Assembly (NCBI GenBank): GCA_051453625.1
Contig: JBOZIK010000001.1
Span: forward strand, 262,645,094 to 262,709,093
Source: Welwitschia mirabilis
Lineage: Eukaryota; Gnetophyta; Gnetopsida; Welwitschiales
Length of the DNA stretch: 64,000 nt
Direction: 5' to 3'
The position numbers and the translations under genes are program-made. The notes under the pieces are model-generated. The model had not been told where the DNA came from. It ran no database searches and saw nothing but the letters and a program-made list of their open reading frames with translations. Each line of letters begins with the position of its first letter. The first letter of the stretch is position 1. Positions 35,841-48,410 of the stretch are shown here, piece by piece.

Positions 35841-38460
35841 TTCTCTCTTAGCTTATTCTTTTAATGGATGTTATCATATCACTTGATCATATTTTAAGCT
35901 TGACTTATATGCTTACTTTAGGAAGTTTCCATAACTAGTATTTATACTTAGTCATTTTATAGTGATAAGACTAGATTTAACCAATCTTGAGATATTTCTA
36001 TGTTTATGAACTTCACCTTGAAGGAGGATTTCTTAGTTCTTATGTTTTTTTCAATGGTGTGAGGTCTTTTATTATTTAGTTGCATTCTTCTCTATCTTTC
36101 ATCTTACTTATTTACCTTTGTTTTTTTAAGTGTGTGATCATGTTGAAATTATTTTCATTAAAAAAAGGAGAAAATAATGACTATGATATACTGTATGTAT
36201 GCTATATTTTTTAAAAAAAAATACATGGTTATCATAATTTCCTACCACACCTAAATAAATTTTTTTGAAAGGAATATTTGGTAATATTAGTAGTTGTAGA
36301 AGCTCCATTAGGGGGTTAGTTGTTCATGCTTCACAAGTATTTACTTCTTTGACTATGGTTACACTCCCCTCATTATGAAAAATAGTAACAAATATTTAAG
36401 AATATAAACTTAGTGGTGTTCCTAGTATTATCAAAGGCATTTCTTATTTCCTAGACTCTTAGCAATTTCACATGATCATTTTACTTTTGAGGATTCATGT
36501 GTGTTTTGGACTGTGAGTAGGTGAGTTCATTTCTAAGTAGCTTTTGATCTTATCATTTATTATTCTAAGAATTTAATCTTTACTATCATCATAATCACTT
36601 CCTTATTGAATAGAAATTTATGGAGTCAATATGTTTTGTTATGCATTACACTCAAATAACTTTATCATGTTTTCTAAGGAATTTTACTAGGTTAGAATTT
36701 GGAGTAGGTAAGTCATCTTATTCATTTTTATTGTGTTTGTTTTCATTTTGGTGTTATAATTTCTTCTTTANNNNNNNNNNNNNNNNNNNNNNNNNNNNNN
36801 NNNNNNNNNNNNNNNNNNNNNNNNNNNNNNNNNNNNNNNNNNNNNNNNNNNNNNNNNNNNNNNNNNNNNNNNNNNNNNNNNNNNNNNNNNNNNNNNNNNN
36901 NNNNNNNNNNNNNNNNNNNNNNNNNNNNNNNNNNNNNNNNNNNNNNNNNNNNNNNNNNNNNNNNNNNNNNNNNNNNNNNNNNNNNNNNNNNNNNNNNNNN
37001 NNNNNNNNNNNNNNNNNNNNNNNNNNNNNNNNNNNNNNNNNNNNNNNNNNNNNNNNNNNNNNNNNNNNNNNNNNNNNNNNNNNNNNNNNNNNNNNNNNNN
37101 NNNNNNNNNNNNNNNNATTTGGAGTAGGTAAGTCATCTTATTCATTTTTATTGTGTTTGTTTTCATTTTGGTGTTATAATTTCTTCTTTAGTTTATTATT
37201 TCAAATTTATTTTCTTACTTTCTCATCCTCACCTAGGGCCTTATCATTTAGTAGTTTTCCTTGTTGTTATTCATGTCATTTCTTTTAATAATAAAATGAT
37301 TTTATTTTAGCATTTTACAAGTTTCATTTGCGTTTTTTGGAGTTCTACATGTNNNNNNNNNNNNNNNNNNNNNNNNNNNNNNNNNNNNNCTTTCTTTAAT
37401 AGCTTACATCCTACTTAGTCCATTTTCATTGTTCTATCTTTCAATCCTTTTGTGTTTATTTCCTTATCTTTATTAATCATGACTCTTTACCATTTCCAAT
37501 TTTTTTAATCTTTATGATACATTCTGATACATTCATGCTAATATCTAAGCCTATCTTACTTAGATGACATTTCCAATTTAAAGAATTTTTTTAAAGTTTC
37601 ATCACCCACCTACTCGTTTAGACAATAATGGGGATGACACTGAGATTTATTTTAGTAATTATCCTAGGGCTATTATCTAGATGATATGACCAGATGACAA
37701 TGTAATAAAACCATGATGTCAATTCTTTTTCATCATTTTTCTTTCATTCTCTATTAGTTCTATCCATTCTCTTAAAATGTGATAGTGCCCCTGATCCCTA
37801 CCAATATAATAAAACTTGTCCCTATCAAATCTATCACATTTTTAGATTTTATTAAATTTTTAAAAATGAGGTATATTTTTCTCTGCCTTATTTTTTTCAA
37901 TTTTTTATCTTATTTCTTAGCCTCTTGATACATAGTTTCTATGTATGTTATTCAATCTTTTGAGCTCTTTGATTAGGAGCTTATAGATTTGATTTTTGCT
38001 ATGTGTTTTACAAGTTATAACAAATTGTGTATTTTAGAAGATAAAATTAGTTTTTTTAAATTTAAAACTCATTCATAAAAATTATAAATTAGAACATAGT
38101 AGTCCTTTAGGGTAAATTTCTCAGCATGATGTGTTCTACATTTCTAGTCAATTAGATTTTTCATTTGAGCACTTCTATTTTTTTTTTTAACCTTATGTGT
38201 GTCTCACCTAAAATACAATTTTTAACTTTTCATGTGTTTTACATTTTTATTCACATGACTAGATAATATGGGATGTATTAACACTTTGGATGGAAAAAAG
38301 GATATATTTTCACAATTTTACACATTTCTAAACTAATATATAGTGTCATTGCAAGCATCCACATGATGTAGTTTAGTTGTATCCACCTCGTCTCACTTGA
38401 CATATTGCATATTTATGATTAGGTAGGCCACACACATGTAGAGCTAGATAGGATAATGAT
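35841..38460 (+). other. 3' non-coding region of element C
   Basis: Matches 2690-4790 of A and 53220-55320 of E. The gap at 36771-37116 is flanked by the same 74 bases (36697-36770 and 37117-37190). A second gap is at 37353-37389. Palindrome-class motifs at about 37605-37640 and 37672-37687 (attatctagatgatat). No coding frame supported. Confidence 0.75.
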
Positions 38461-38469
38461 AGGCCAAAG

Positions 38470-39560
38470 CTGTTAAGTAGGAGGTTGGCCCACTAGCATC
38501 ATTTAAGGTTGAGCATGTAGAGCTAGTACATCCACCACCTTGACATACCACATCTCTTACTATTTAGTTGCCTACTATCTATATCAAGAGATATTTTAGG
38601 GATTTAATGAATTAATTAAACTCAGATGTAGATCATAAGCTCATATACTTATATCTTTAGGGAATCTTAGATTCATAGGAGGTGTATGATATATTTGAGA
38701 CCATGAAATTTTATAACACCATGCACATAGAATGTCATCTTGATGCCTATGGCTAGCTAGTAGATGTGATTGTAACTGTAATTTGGGGCTATGAGATTGC
38801 AACCTTTTAAACCACATTATAGTAGTAATATATCTTGATGATATTAGGAGTATTCATATACATTAAGTTAGCAGGATGAATAAGCATTGTACATACAACA
38901 CAACATTAGATATACTAGTAGATTTAATACTAGATAGGTGGAAAGTTTTAATGAGATAGTTAGCTCCTACCTTTTAGTTTTTTTACAAAGGACTAATTTA
39001 CAACATCAGTCCATATTTTCATGATAGTCTTGTTAAGATGGCATACTAACAGATACTGATAGTGTTTAGATAGGGTGAGTAGATGGACTTACATATATTT
39101 ATATAAAGGAAACTCAGGTCAGAGGCATGATAGCTTTAGTCTCTAGGATATTCATGCCTCCTCTTAGCCATCTTTAGATGCTACAATTACTAGATCCTAT
39201 AAGAAAGAAACAATTTACACATATACAAAATTTATCTCATTACTTACAGGACATGGACACATAGGTATAATGAGAGGCAAAGAGATCTTAGGTTCAAAGA
39301 CTTATGATTGGTGCTTTACTTGAGTAGATTCAAGCTCTTCTGCTAGAGATCACTAAGACTATTAGAGGCATTATAGACTAAGACATATCTACATTAGAGT
39401 AGAGGATTTAAACAATTAAGATAAGAATATAGTACATTGTGGAATAGCTAGTGAATGTATGACATGACACTGGCTATCATGATATCATGGAAGTGTTGTT
39501 TCCCTACTGATGTTGAACATTATTCTTCTTTTCCTCCTACACTTGAACCTATCATCTAGT
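38470..39560 (+). pseudogene. Unidentified ORF downstream of pol, element C copy
   Basis: Counterpart of the ORF at 4800-5998 in A and 55320-56720 in E. Here it is the most broken of the three, but F-E-T-M-K-F-Y-N-T-M-H-I-E-C near 38695-38740 and I-L-V-D-L-I-L-D-R-W near 38910-38940 align with the others. Function unknown. Note that the same codons stay aligned across three copies, which argues for past protein coding. Confidence 0.55.
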
Positions 39561-39643
39561 AGGAGTTCATAATGACTTGATAAAGTGAGTGACTTATTAT
39601 TGTATTTTTGTATCTTCCTCCTTTATATATTACATAAAACTCA

Positions 39644-39679
<36 letters not shown>

Positions 39680-39703
39680 CATAGTGTATGTTTTAAATTT
39701 TAG

Positions 39704-39744
<41 letters not shown>

Positions 39745-40120
39745 GCATACTTTTACTTCATGATGAAGACTATTTGTATTATCAATAATTATCTTTTATC
39801 TACTATATATTCTAGTGGAGTCTATTAATTATTCATGTGTTTAATGACTATGTTTCTAACTTTCAAGAATAATGTTTTAGCCTATCGTCCCCTAAATCAT
39901 TCGAATAACCACTAGGATGATAGTATGACCAATTGTACTAAACAAGTAAAATGTTTAGTTATCTATTTTTAACTTTTCTATTCCATATTTTAAGATTATT
40001 AAAACTGTTTTTGAATTTATTTTACAATTAATTAGTTGATTTATTATTAGATAATTTGACTCGTAATCGTGGTTGTTCACTTAGTTTCATTAGGAAATGA
40101 CAAGGCTAAGTATGGGAATA
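39561..40120 (+). other. Region before 3' LTR of C, with (AT)n tracts and polypurine tract
   Basis: Non-coding. Two (AT)n tracts at 39646-39678 and 39705-39741 replace a shorter AT stretch present in A (near 6060-6090) and E (near 56770-56790). The short frame across them is repeat translation. The polypurine tract aaggctaagtatgggaata ends at 40120. Confidence 0.85.
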
Positions 40121-41373
40121 TGTCACAGTACCAAATTATATGTATTTGATAGGGTACTTTGAGTAGTTTTATAAGACATTAGAAAGGTTTATCTGAATTT
40201 TGATGATAATGAAGAGCTAAGGTAAATGACATAAAAACATCTAAACTTCTTTATATTTTATAGCATTTTAAGTAATTTATAATATTTTTGACATGAAGCA
40301 ATAATTCTAAGAATAAATAGGATAATGTAATGCATGGAATACTTTAGAAAATATTATCATCCACCTCATTAGTCAGATGAATATACAAATAATAAAAATA
40401 CTTAATCTAAGAAGGATGTTAACTAGATTAATTTGATAGCTAATGTGGAACTATTATGAGATGATATCATATTCTATAATATCTAGATGATCAAAAGAAT
40501 AACAGCTGAGATAAATACTTCATCAAACTTCACCAAGCTCTAGTCATTTATCTCATACTTTATTATGTAGTTATTAGGATTATTCATGTGTTTGTTAGTT
40601 TTTTCTAATTTTAGAGTCTATTTTATAGTAAATATCTCATCTACTTTGACTTTGTATTTATCTTTATTTGCATCATAAATTCTCATAACAAGAGATTGAA
40701 GGGCTGAATGTCCATTCATTGTTATTATAGAGAGATGTCTTCTTATTATTGGAATATGTATCTTTCATTATGATGATGCTGCTTTTTAACATGAATGTTC
40801 ATTTAATTTTATTCAAAACTTTATTTTTCTTTTTATACCTTTTGTTTCATATATGTTCCTTATGCTTTATGTTACTTATAATTCCATGATAGATTTTTTG
40901 ATGATATATATCATAAGAAAAACATTTATTAAGGTTAAAAGTATTAGTTTAAATGCATTTCATTTCTTTTTCAAAATTAACTTTGCATTGTTTTCATATT
41001 CTATTTAGCATACCTAATAGCTTAGATTGGTTTTGATCTGGTACTGGCTTTACTTAATTGATCTAGATTATATAAGACTGATATCTTTAACAAGTTAATT
41101 TGGTAATTGGAAGAAAGTTACATTTAGTTTAGTCTTGCATTTCATTTGCATAGTATATTTACTTACATTGTTATTTCATTCTACTTTAAAAATACATAGT
41201 GTTTTTTTAAATTAAAATTAATTCTCTTTTTTCTTGCTTATGCCTTCAATGAGAATATGATATTTGAGTCATTTCCATCTATATTAAAGTATTACATTGT
41301 GTAAAATATATATATTTATACTTGATAGGATATGCTTAAAAACATAACATTTACATGAATATGTTGCACAACA
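40121..41373 (+). repeat. 3' LTR of element C
   Basis: Starts TGTCACAGTACC after the polypurine tract and ends ...ttgcacaaca, 1253 bases. It matches the C 5' LTR copies. The next bases (catgt) could be the target-site copy; the left partner would fall in or next to the 10-N gap at 24740. Confidence 0.8.
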
Positions 41374-42346
41374 CATGTTAACTAAGATGCTAACTAGATT
41401 GACATAAAGTCTAAATATAAAACTCTTTTGATTTGGCATTATTCCCATCATCATTTAGATAACTAGAAGAATAGCACCTAATTTTAGTAAATGTACTAAA
41501 CTTTATCTAACTTGTACAATATGTTGTGCAATTTTTATGCATAATTAGGATTTCAATTACATCTAATAGATTTGTTCTTTTTAAGTCTATAGTTGTAAAT
41601 AAATACCACCTTTATCCTTAACTTTAATCATCTTTATTACACTAGAAATTATTATGGGAGGAGATCAAAGCAACAAAGGTCTATTTATTAGTTGTAGAGA
41701 GTGATTTTCCTTGGTTCTCGCGTATGTCTTTTTCATAAAGATGTTATTGCTTTATAACAGAATGTTGATTTGACCTTTCATGAAAATTATCTTTTACTTT
41801 TATTTATTTATATGCATGTCCCTTATAGTTTATATTGCTTATAATTTTGTGATAGCTATATTTGTGGTATAGGCTATTAAGGGTAACATTAGTTAAGGTT
41901 GAAATCATTAGTTTAGAAACTTGCATTACATTTTATATTTCCTAGATTAATCATTTCATGGTTTTGATATTTTATTTGTTGCATTAATAGCTTAGCTTAT
42001 TCTTGGCTAGTAACAGTTTTCCTGATTGATCTAGGTTATACAAGACCAATCTTGGAGATAGAGATTTGATAGTCAGATAAATATTGCATTTAGAGTAGTT
42101 TTCATTTTGCATTTGCATTATGTGTTTAGTTTTTTGCATTATTGATTTTTATTTAGAAAAATAAAAGAAAAACACCAAAAATACTTTGCTTAAAATCAAT
42201 TCTCTTTCTTATCATTTGTTATCTTTGATAGATTATAACATTCAAATCCACTTCCATCTTTATTACTATGTTATATTTGTGCATATATTTGTGATTAATA
42301 AGATTTAACTAAAGACCTAACATTAACATAAATATGCATCATAACA
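41374..42346 (+). repeat. Remainder of the LTR shared by B and D
   Basis: Begins in mid-LTR (taactaagatgctaac corresponds to about base 270 of the B LTR at 15745) and ends ...gcatcataaca. With 24520-24739 it makes one LTR cut by element C. Promoter-like tgtaaataaatacc near 41588. Confidence 0.7.
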
Positions 42347-42367
42347 TCTTGAAGCTATTTCTAAGGA

Positions 42368-43030
42368 ATAATGTAAGGGGCTTGAGGATTATCATTACTT
42401 AGATAAGTGCTTTGAATTTTGATTCAAGTATTTGTTTGTAGTAATATTATGTTTTTATTATAAATATTATATTTTTTTAAATTTTTTTACATTTTTTTTC
42501 ATTTTTTGAGTCTATCATTATATCTATTATCCAAATGACATATGAAATGACTACCTAGGATTAGGATTTTTCTAAGATTTTCCACAGTTTTTATTTTTGA
42601 TTTTCTATCATAGAATAAATAGCTATTATCTCCTTTATTGTTTAGAAGATATATGCATATAAATATCACATTTGGTTTTAGTTTTATTTTTGTTTTTCCT
42701 TGTTTTCTATTTTCTATTTTCTATAGTATTTGTTTAGGTAATCATCTAGATCATAATAGAGATAACATTGTAGAAACATCATTGAGCATGCAAGAACATG
42801 GTATGCTTGGGTAAAAAGATGAAGTATTTAAGATAATAAAGCCTAATCGAGGAAAATATTAGAGAACAGTTGGTTGACATCAAACTTATATCCCTGGTAT
42901 GTAAAGAATCTATGAATTAAACAAATTTTTTAGCTTTTATTATTTAAAAATTAGATTTTTTTAAAAAGAATTAAATAGTATAGAAGTGAATCATTTTTTT
43001 AATCTATTTTAAATGCAATGCAAAAATAAA
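42368..43030 (+). other. Leader of element D
   Basis: Matches the B and C leaders (gaggattatcattactt ... gattcaagtatttg near 42390-42440; gagcatgcaagaacatggta near 42783). No coding frame. Confidence 0.65.
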
Positions 43031-43079
43031 AGTGAGTAGCATTATCTAATACTTCAAGCATGATAAAAAAATCCTTATG

Positions 43080-44230
43080 AAAAAATATATAATGCAAATA
43101 CAAATGTTCAAATAAAATATTTAATAGTACATAGAAGACATGAAATCCAAAACCCTTTTAACTTACCTCTTGATAACTATGTAGAGTTAAAGAATTGAAA
43201 TGCCTAAGAGAATCTAATGAAGATATTTTTTAACACCTTACTGACACAAAACAATTAGTGGTCACTTTGGAAAATGGAAGTAGATAAATTAGTAATATAA
43301 CTTACATGATCATCTTTTCTATCACACTTAGAAATAGAGCAAAACTATGGCTTAAAATTGTCCCTCATAAAAGTCTTAAATTTTTGCGTTAAGTACAAAA
43401 TACTTTTATTAAAAGATTCATAAGTATGAGTATAAGTAGAAAAAGAAGAAAAGAAGTTATAAACATTGAATAACAATCTAATGAGAATTATGCCACAACA
43501 TACGAATGATTTATCATAGCGACGCATTCTAATACTATTAATGAATTTCCTAAACAATGATTAATATATTATTTTTTTAGAGAATTAAATAGGAAAATCG
43601 AATAAATTGTAGAATTTTCATGTGATGAAAATTTGATGAATTCAAATTTAGAAAATGCATCAACATTGTTTAAAGATCTTGTTAAAATTAGTTAAACTTG
43701 GTCTAAACCAACTTTTAAAGAAAATAAAACTATAGGTCAAATGATAAAGGAGTTAAAAGAATTCAAACATGATAAGAAGGACATTTAACATGATTTAATA
43801 AATGTAATCAAGGATTTTAGTACTTTTTTAGAGAAATGCACTCAAATGATCATAGACACAAAAGCAGAAAATAAAAGAGTGTAACTTCAACATGTGATAT
43901 ATATGAAGATAAATCTCATGTAACAAAAAAATATTACTTGTTACTAACATGTAAAGAGAAAATACTTGAAAAACATGTACATTTAATCAAAGGCCTCCAA
44001 ATTTTCAAAACCAAATGCAATATCAACAAGAAGTGAGTGGATAAAATAATTAAAAACCTTTTGAAAGTAGATTAAATAACTTAAACTTTTAATTAAGCTT
44101 TTTAAATTTTCAAAATAAAAATCAAAATTATCAAATGAAAGATTTAAGAAGAACTAATGTAAATATTTAAGATAAAAGTAAAAACATTAAAAATTTAGTT
44201 AATGTATTTTAATAAATAATATTACCCCTT
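43080..44230 (+). pseudogene. gag: gag remnant of element D
   Basis: I-Q-N-P-F-N-L-P-L-D-N-Y-V-E-L-K-N near 43148-43195 matches B and C. The knuckle position near 43895-43950 reads C-D-I-Y-E-D-K-S-H-V-T-K-K-Y-Y: first Cys and His kept, second and last Cys changed to Tyr (TGT to TAT). The minus-strand frame at 43345-43557 is a shadow. Untranslatable. Confidence 0.7.
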
Positions 44231-44329
44231 CAAAGATTATAAGGATCTAATGCATACTTTTCCAAATCCAAATGAAGTTAATAAAAATTGTAAAACATGT
44301 GATATAACACCACCTATCTATGATACTTT

Positions 44330-45330
44330 TAACTTTTAAAAATGATAAGAAAGGTGAGGAAAAGGATGATATAGAAATCTTGGAAACACTTACTTTTCCT
44401 TCAACTTTACAAAAGTATTTAGGAAAGAAACAAAAAAAAAAAAGCTATCCCTTGGCTTATTAGAAATTTTACTTTTCATAAGCACTTAACACAAGGTGAT
44501 TATAAAAAGTCACATTTTTTAAAAATCTTGGAAGAAAATATTAATTATGTTAAGTTGTGGAAAGACCTACTTAAAAGAAGACAAAAACATAATATCTATA
44601 GTAAAGTCTTTCTTATTCAATCTATTTATAACTTATTCATATAAAAAGTATTTAAATGTAAATATCTAGGTGCAATAATAGTAAATGTTACTTTAGAAAG
44701 GAATAAGGAAATCAAAAAGCTTTCATTAATATTAGAGATAGCATTAACATCATGCCTCTTCATGTTTGTAAAAGACTTGGATTAGAGAAAATAATTGAAC
44801 CTATACAAATCATATTAGAATTAGCTGATACTTTAATCAAGAAACCTATGCAGGATCATTAAAAATTTAATCATCTAAATAGACGTCCACTACCCTATAG
44901 ATTTGATTGTAATTGAAGCACAACATGATGAAATGTATCCACTAATTTTAAAGAGAGCTTTTGTGCAACTACGCATTATGTCCTAAGCACACAAACTGGA
45001 TATATGGAATGTTACATTAGTAACAAGAGATATACTATTAGAGTTTTTGATATTGAAGAAAAAGATATGGATATGAGGGAAATTTAGAAAAAAGAGCTAA
45101 ATCAACTTTATAGGTTCAACATCACTTAGTTGACATGAGATTAAGAATGATACAAGATTCAACTTTGCATAGAAATACAACTAAATGGATAGTTATAATT
45201 ATGAGGATGAAGCAGTAAGATCTATTAATAGGAAATGGGTCCAAAACATAAAATTAATTGAAAATTTTATTATATACCTCATTGTACATTGCTATTATTT
45301 AAATGACATTGTAGGACAATAGTTCAAAAA
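44330..45330 (+). pseudogene. Protease and linker remnant of element D
   Basis: The catalytic region reads I-N-I-R-D-S-I-N-I-M-P-L-H-V near 44727-44768, where the expected D-x-G-A-S is N-I-R-D-S, so inactive. The linker ends soon after the palindrome-class motif at 45291-45312. Confidence 0.65.
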
Positions 45331-46124
45331 ATCACAAATAAATAAAAAAATATAAATAATGAAAAAAGGGAAGATACAATCATGGATAAGAAAATTACAA
45401 AACTTATTTAACATAGTGAGAATAGTAATAATAATAAAAAAAGGAGAAATAATGGAAAGTACATATAATATCAATTAAACTTAATGAAAAATAGATCTAT
45501 CCATTCTAATATAGAAATCTAATTCAGAAAATATTCCCATGTTTCTCCATTCAATTCTCTTGAAAATATTCAATGAAACAACTTTCCATTTTGTACAAGT
45601 ATGCTTTAACTTCTAATAATAAATATTTTTAAAAGTATAACTTGAAAAATCTTGGACTTCTCAATTTTAGAAAATATTTTTTTCTTTAATAATTCATACT
45701 TTAAGCTAAGACTTAGAGAGCTTCTTAAGTATGAACCTACCTTCCTCTTTTATTCTAAGAAGCTTTCTCCAAATTTTTTTATTCCTAATAGAATAAAATC
45801 TTTCTCATTCTCAATATCAATCATTAGGTAAAATTTATATTTTAAATTCTTTATATCATGCATTTAATAAGAGATTGTTCTTTCATGAATTATCTAAAAT
45901 TTTTATCTCTTATATGCAAAGAAATTTAATGAAGTTAAAATGTTAAATTTTCTTAAATATGTGTCTTTTATGTTTAATAATTATTATCTTTTTAGTTTGA
46001 TCCTTAATTTTCTGAGAAAATACATGACCTAGGACCTAAGTAAATTCTTCTTTCTTTTCTTATCTTTCTCATAAATAAAATGTTAAATATAATTTAGGAT
46101 CTAAATAAAACTTATTTTACTTTA
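45331..46124. other. Unrelated segment replacing RT/RNase H in element D
   Basis: About 790 bases with no match to any other copy of the family in this window and no open frame. It is very AT-rich, with some inverted similarity such as tttctaaaattgag-like runs on either strand. Could be a decayed insertion or filler DNA. Gap 46125-46177 closes it. Confidence 0.5.
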
Positions 46125-46177
46125 NNNNNNNNNNNNNNNNNNNNNNNNNNNNNNNNNNNNNNNNNNNNNNNNNNNNN

Positions 46178-46380
46178 ATTTTCAATAAATTAATCTTTAA
46201 ATGATAAGATTCATATCTTTTAGAAAAAGTAAATGTTTAATAACTCAGTTGAGATTTTTGATTTTAATACTAAGGAAATGCAAAAAATGGACAAGGTTAC
46301 AAATACATGAATGATCAAAAGGCCTTAAACATGATAGAAGAAATTGTTTTAAAAGTCTTCTTACCATTGCATGAATTCTT
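46178..46380 (+). pseudogene. Integrase C-terminal remnant of element D
   Basis: The stretch near 46245-46370 aligns with 53040-53180 in E (E-I-F-D-F-N-T-K-E pattern, then a lysine/leucine tail and V-L-K-V-F-L). It is only the last part of pol. Confidence 0.6.
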
Positions 46381-47275
46381 TCTTAGCTTATTATTTTAAT
46401 GGAAGTTAAGCTATTACTTAAACATGTTTGACAAAACTTATGATTTAATTTATGAAGTTACCATGATTAGTAATTTTTACTATAGAATTTCAGAGGTGAT
46501 AAGATTGGATTAACCTAATCGTAAGAAATTCAAATGTCTATGACCTTTATTTAAATGAAGATTCTTTAGTTTTCATGTTTTCTCTTAATGGTATAAGCTT
46601 TGGTTATTTATTGGTGTTCTTTCTTGTTTTTTATTTTGTTACTTCACTTTATGAGGGTTTAGTCATGTGAGATTTATTTTTAAGAATTATATTAAAAAAA
46701 ATGAATAATACCATGATCTATTATTTTTATGTTGAATACATGGTCATCATGATGTCCTTTCACATCATCGTAAATTTTTTTTAAAAAGGGATGTTTAGCA
46801 CTTTTGGTAACTATGAGAACTCCACTAGAGGGTTATTTGACCATTCTTTATGGTTCTTTACTTATTTGCCTATGACTGTACATCCCTTATCATGGAATAA
46901 TAATAAATACTGGCTATAAGATCAGTGGAATTCTTGGTATTATTAAATGAATTGCTTATTTCCTAGATTTATTGAGCTTATTATATTCTTATGTGATCAT
47001 TTCAATTTTGATTATTCAAGTATTTTTTGGAATGTAAGAATTTGAGTTTATTTTTGAGCATCTTTAAATCTAATCATTTATTATTTAAAAACATTAATTC
47101 CTTAACATTCTCATAATCACTGCCTATTTAAATAGTACTTTAGGAATATTTTACATTATGTTAAGCATCATTAAGTAGGTGATTTTATGATCTATTCCAT
47201 AAGGATTTGCTAAGTTTGAATTTAGGATAGGTATACAATCTTCTTAAATACTCTTTTTAGTTAATATAATTTCTT
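46381..47275 (+). other. 3' region of element D (truncated)
   Basis: Aligns with 2690-3530 of A, including the conserved block around 46780-46960. It stops abruptly at about 47275, where LTR interior begins. Confidence 0.65.
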
Positions 47276-47812
47276 CTTTTTATTTCAATTATGTAAATGT
47301 CCCTTGTGATTTAAGTTGGTCATAGTTAAGTAACAGTTCTGTGATTTATTTAAATCACATGGACAACCTTTATTAAGGTTGATCTTGGTTAGTAGTAGAT
47401 TTGCATTGAATTTCCATTTCATTTCATATTGCATTTCTTATCTTACATGGATAGATATCATAGTTTATGTTGGTTAAGAACTAGTGGATATTCTTCTTAG
47501 TTGATATAAGTTATAGAGAAGGTATTCCTTGTGATAGAAGAACTAGGATCTAAGTAGAATCCATTTCCATTTCTATTCACTTAATTTCATATTCATTCAT
47601 GTTACATTACATTTACTTGCTTATTTCCTTCCAGCTTTTATAAGATAAAAGAATAAAAATATTTTTAGATAATCAATTCTCTAACTCTAATCCTAGTTCC
47701 TTCATTGGATTACAATATTCAGATGAACTTCTATCTATACTAGTATGTGTTCTTCTACAAGTTATTTGATTTATAAGTTCATGTTAGGATTACTTAAATT
47801 CACACTGTAATA
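47276..47812 (+). repeat. 3' part of the LTR shared by D and E
   Basis: atgtaaatgtcccttgtg near 47290 matches the LTR interior at 7270, 28370 and 57920. It ends ...cacactgtaata at about 47812. The first half of this LTR was lost with the D 3' region. Confidence 0.65.
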
Positions 47813-47835
47813 TTACTGGGATATAAACAAATAAT

Positions 47836-48410
47836 TTACTAAGAAGTATATGCTTTTAATTAAAGGTCTTCAAACTTTAATCAAAATCAAAAATAAAGTT
47901 AAATCTAAAATTAAAACATTTTATAGCCTAGGATGAATGAACCATCAATTTTAAAAAATTTTAAATAAATCGTTCTAATTTCTAACTAGTTAGATAAAGA
48001 TTTAAGAATGATAATTTTTAATCAAACAACTCTAATAATTAAGTAAGCTTATCCAACTCACAAACTCAAAGTGATCCACTTAGAAATTCTATTGATGAGT
48101 TAAAAAATCCTAAAAAAGAACAAACTTAAACATTGAAAATCTTATTAGTATTTTATAACAAATCATGCTTGATAATCAAAGACCATAAGAGTTACTTACC
48201 ATATAACCTATACCAAATGTAAATAAAGTTAAGAAAGATTATAATGTTGTTACAAGAAGTGTAAATAAGACAACACCTTCTACCCATGAGGCTGTAACAT
48301 CTCAAAGTGATAAAAATAATGAAGAATAGGATATAGAAATTCTAAAAATCATTCTCTTTCTTCTCTTTTAAGAAATAAAAAGAAAAATTATTTTCATGAA
48401 AAACATAAGA
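47836..48410 (+). pseudogene. gag: gag 3' remnant of element E
   Basis: Begins at the Y-x-E/K-x-V/Y-C-A-F region found just after the zinc knuckle in B (18339) and C (30601). K/N/Q-rich stretch follows. The knuckle and everything before it are missing. Confidence 0.6.

Larger units (their letters stand above)
24750..41373 (+). mobile_element. Element C: Athila-like element nested in the B/D LTR
   Basis: Begins with a second LTR start directly after a 10-N gap. It carries a duplicated 5' LTR/leader, gag, protease, RT, RNase H, integrase, 3' region, extra ORF, polypurine tract, and 3' LTR ending at 41373. The flanking sequence on both sides is one LTR cut in two, with about 30-50 bases unaccounted for, which is best explained by C having inserted into it. 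C also keeps the longest RT frame (one stop in about 190 codons), in line with being younger. The gap at the left edge leaves room for an assembly error. Confidence 0.7.
42347..47275 (+). mobile_element. Element D: Athila-like element with RT/RNase H lost
   Basis: Primer-site remnant (42350-42367), leader, gag, protease, protease-RT linker, then about 800 bases of unrelated sequence, then only the integrase C-terminus and 3' region, then the 3' part of an LTR from about 47276. RT, RNase H and most of integrase are missing. The 3' region jumps at about 47275 from the sequence matching 3530 in A into the LTR interior, so the extra ORF, polypurine tract and LTR start are deleted. Confidence 0.7.
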
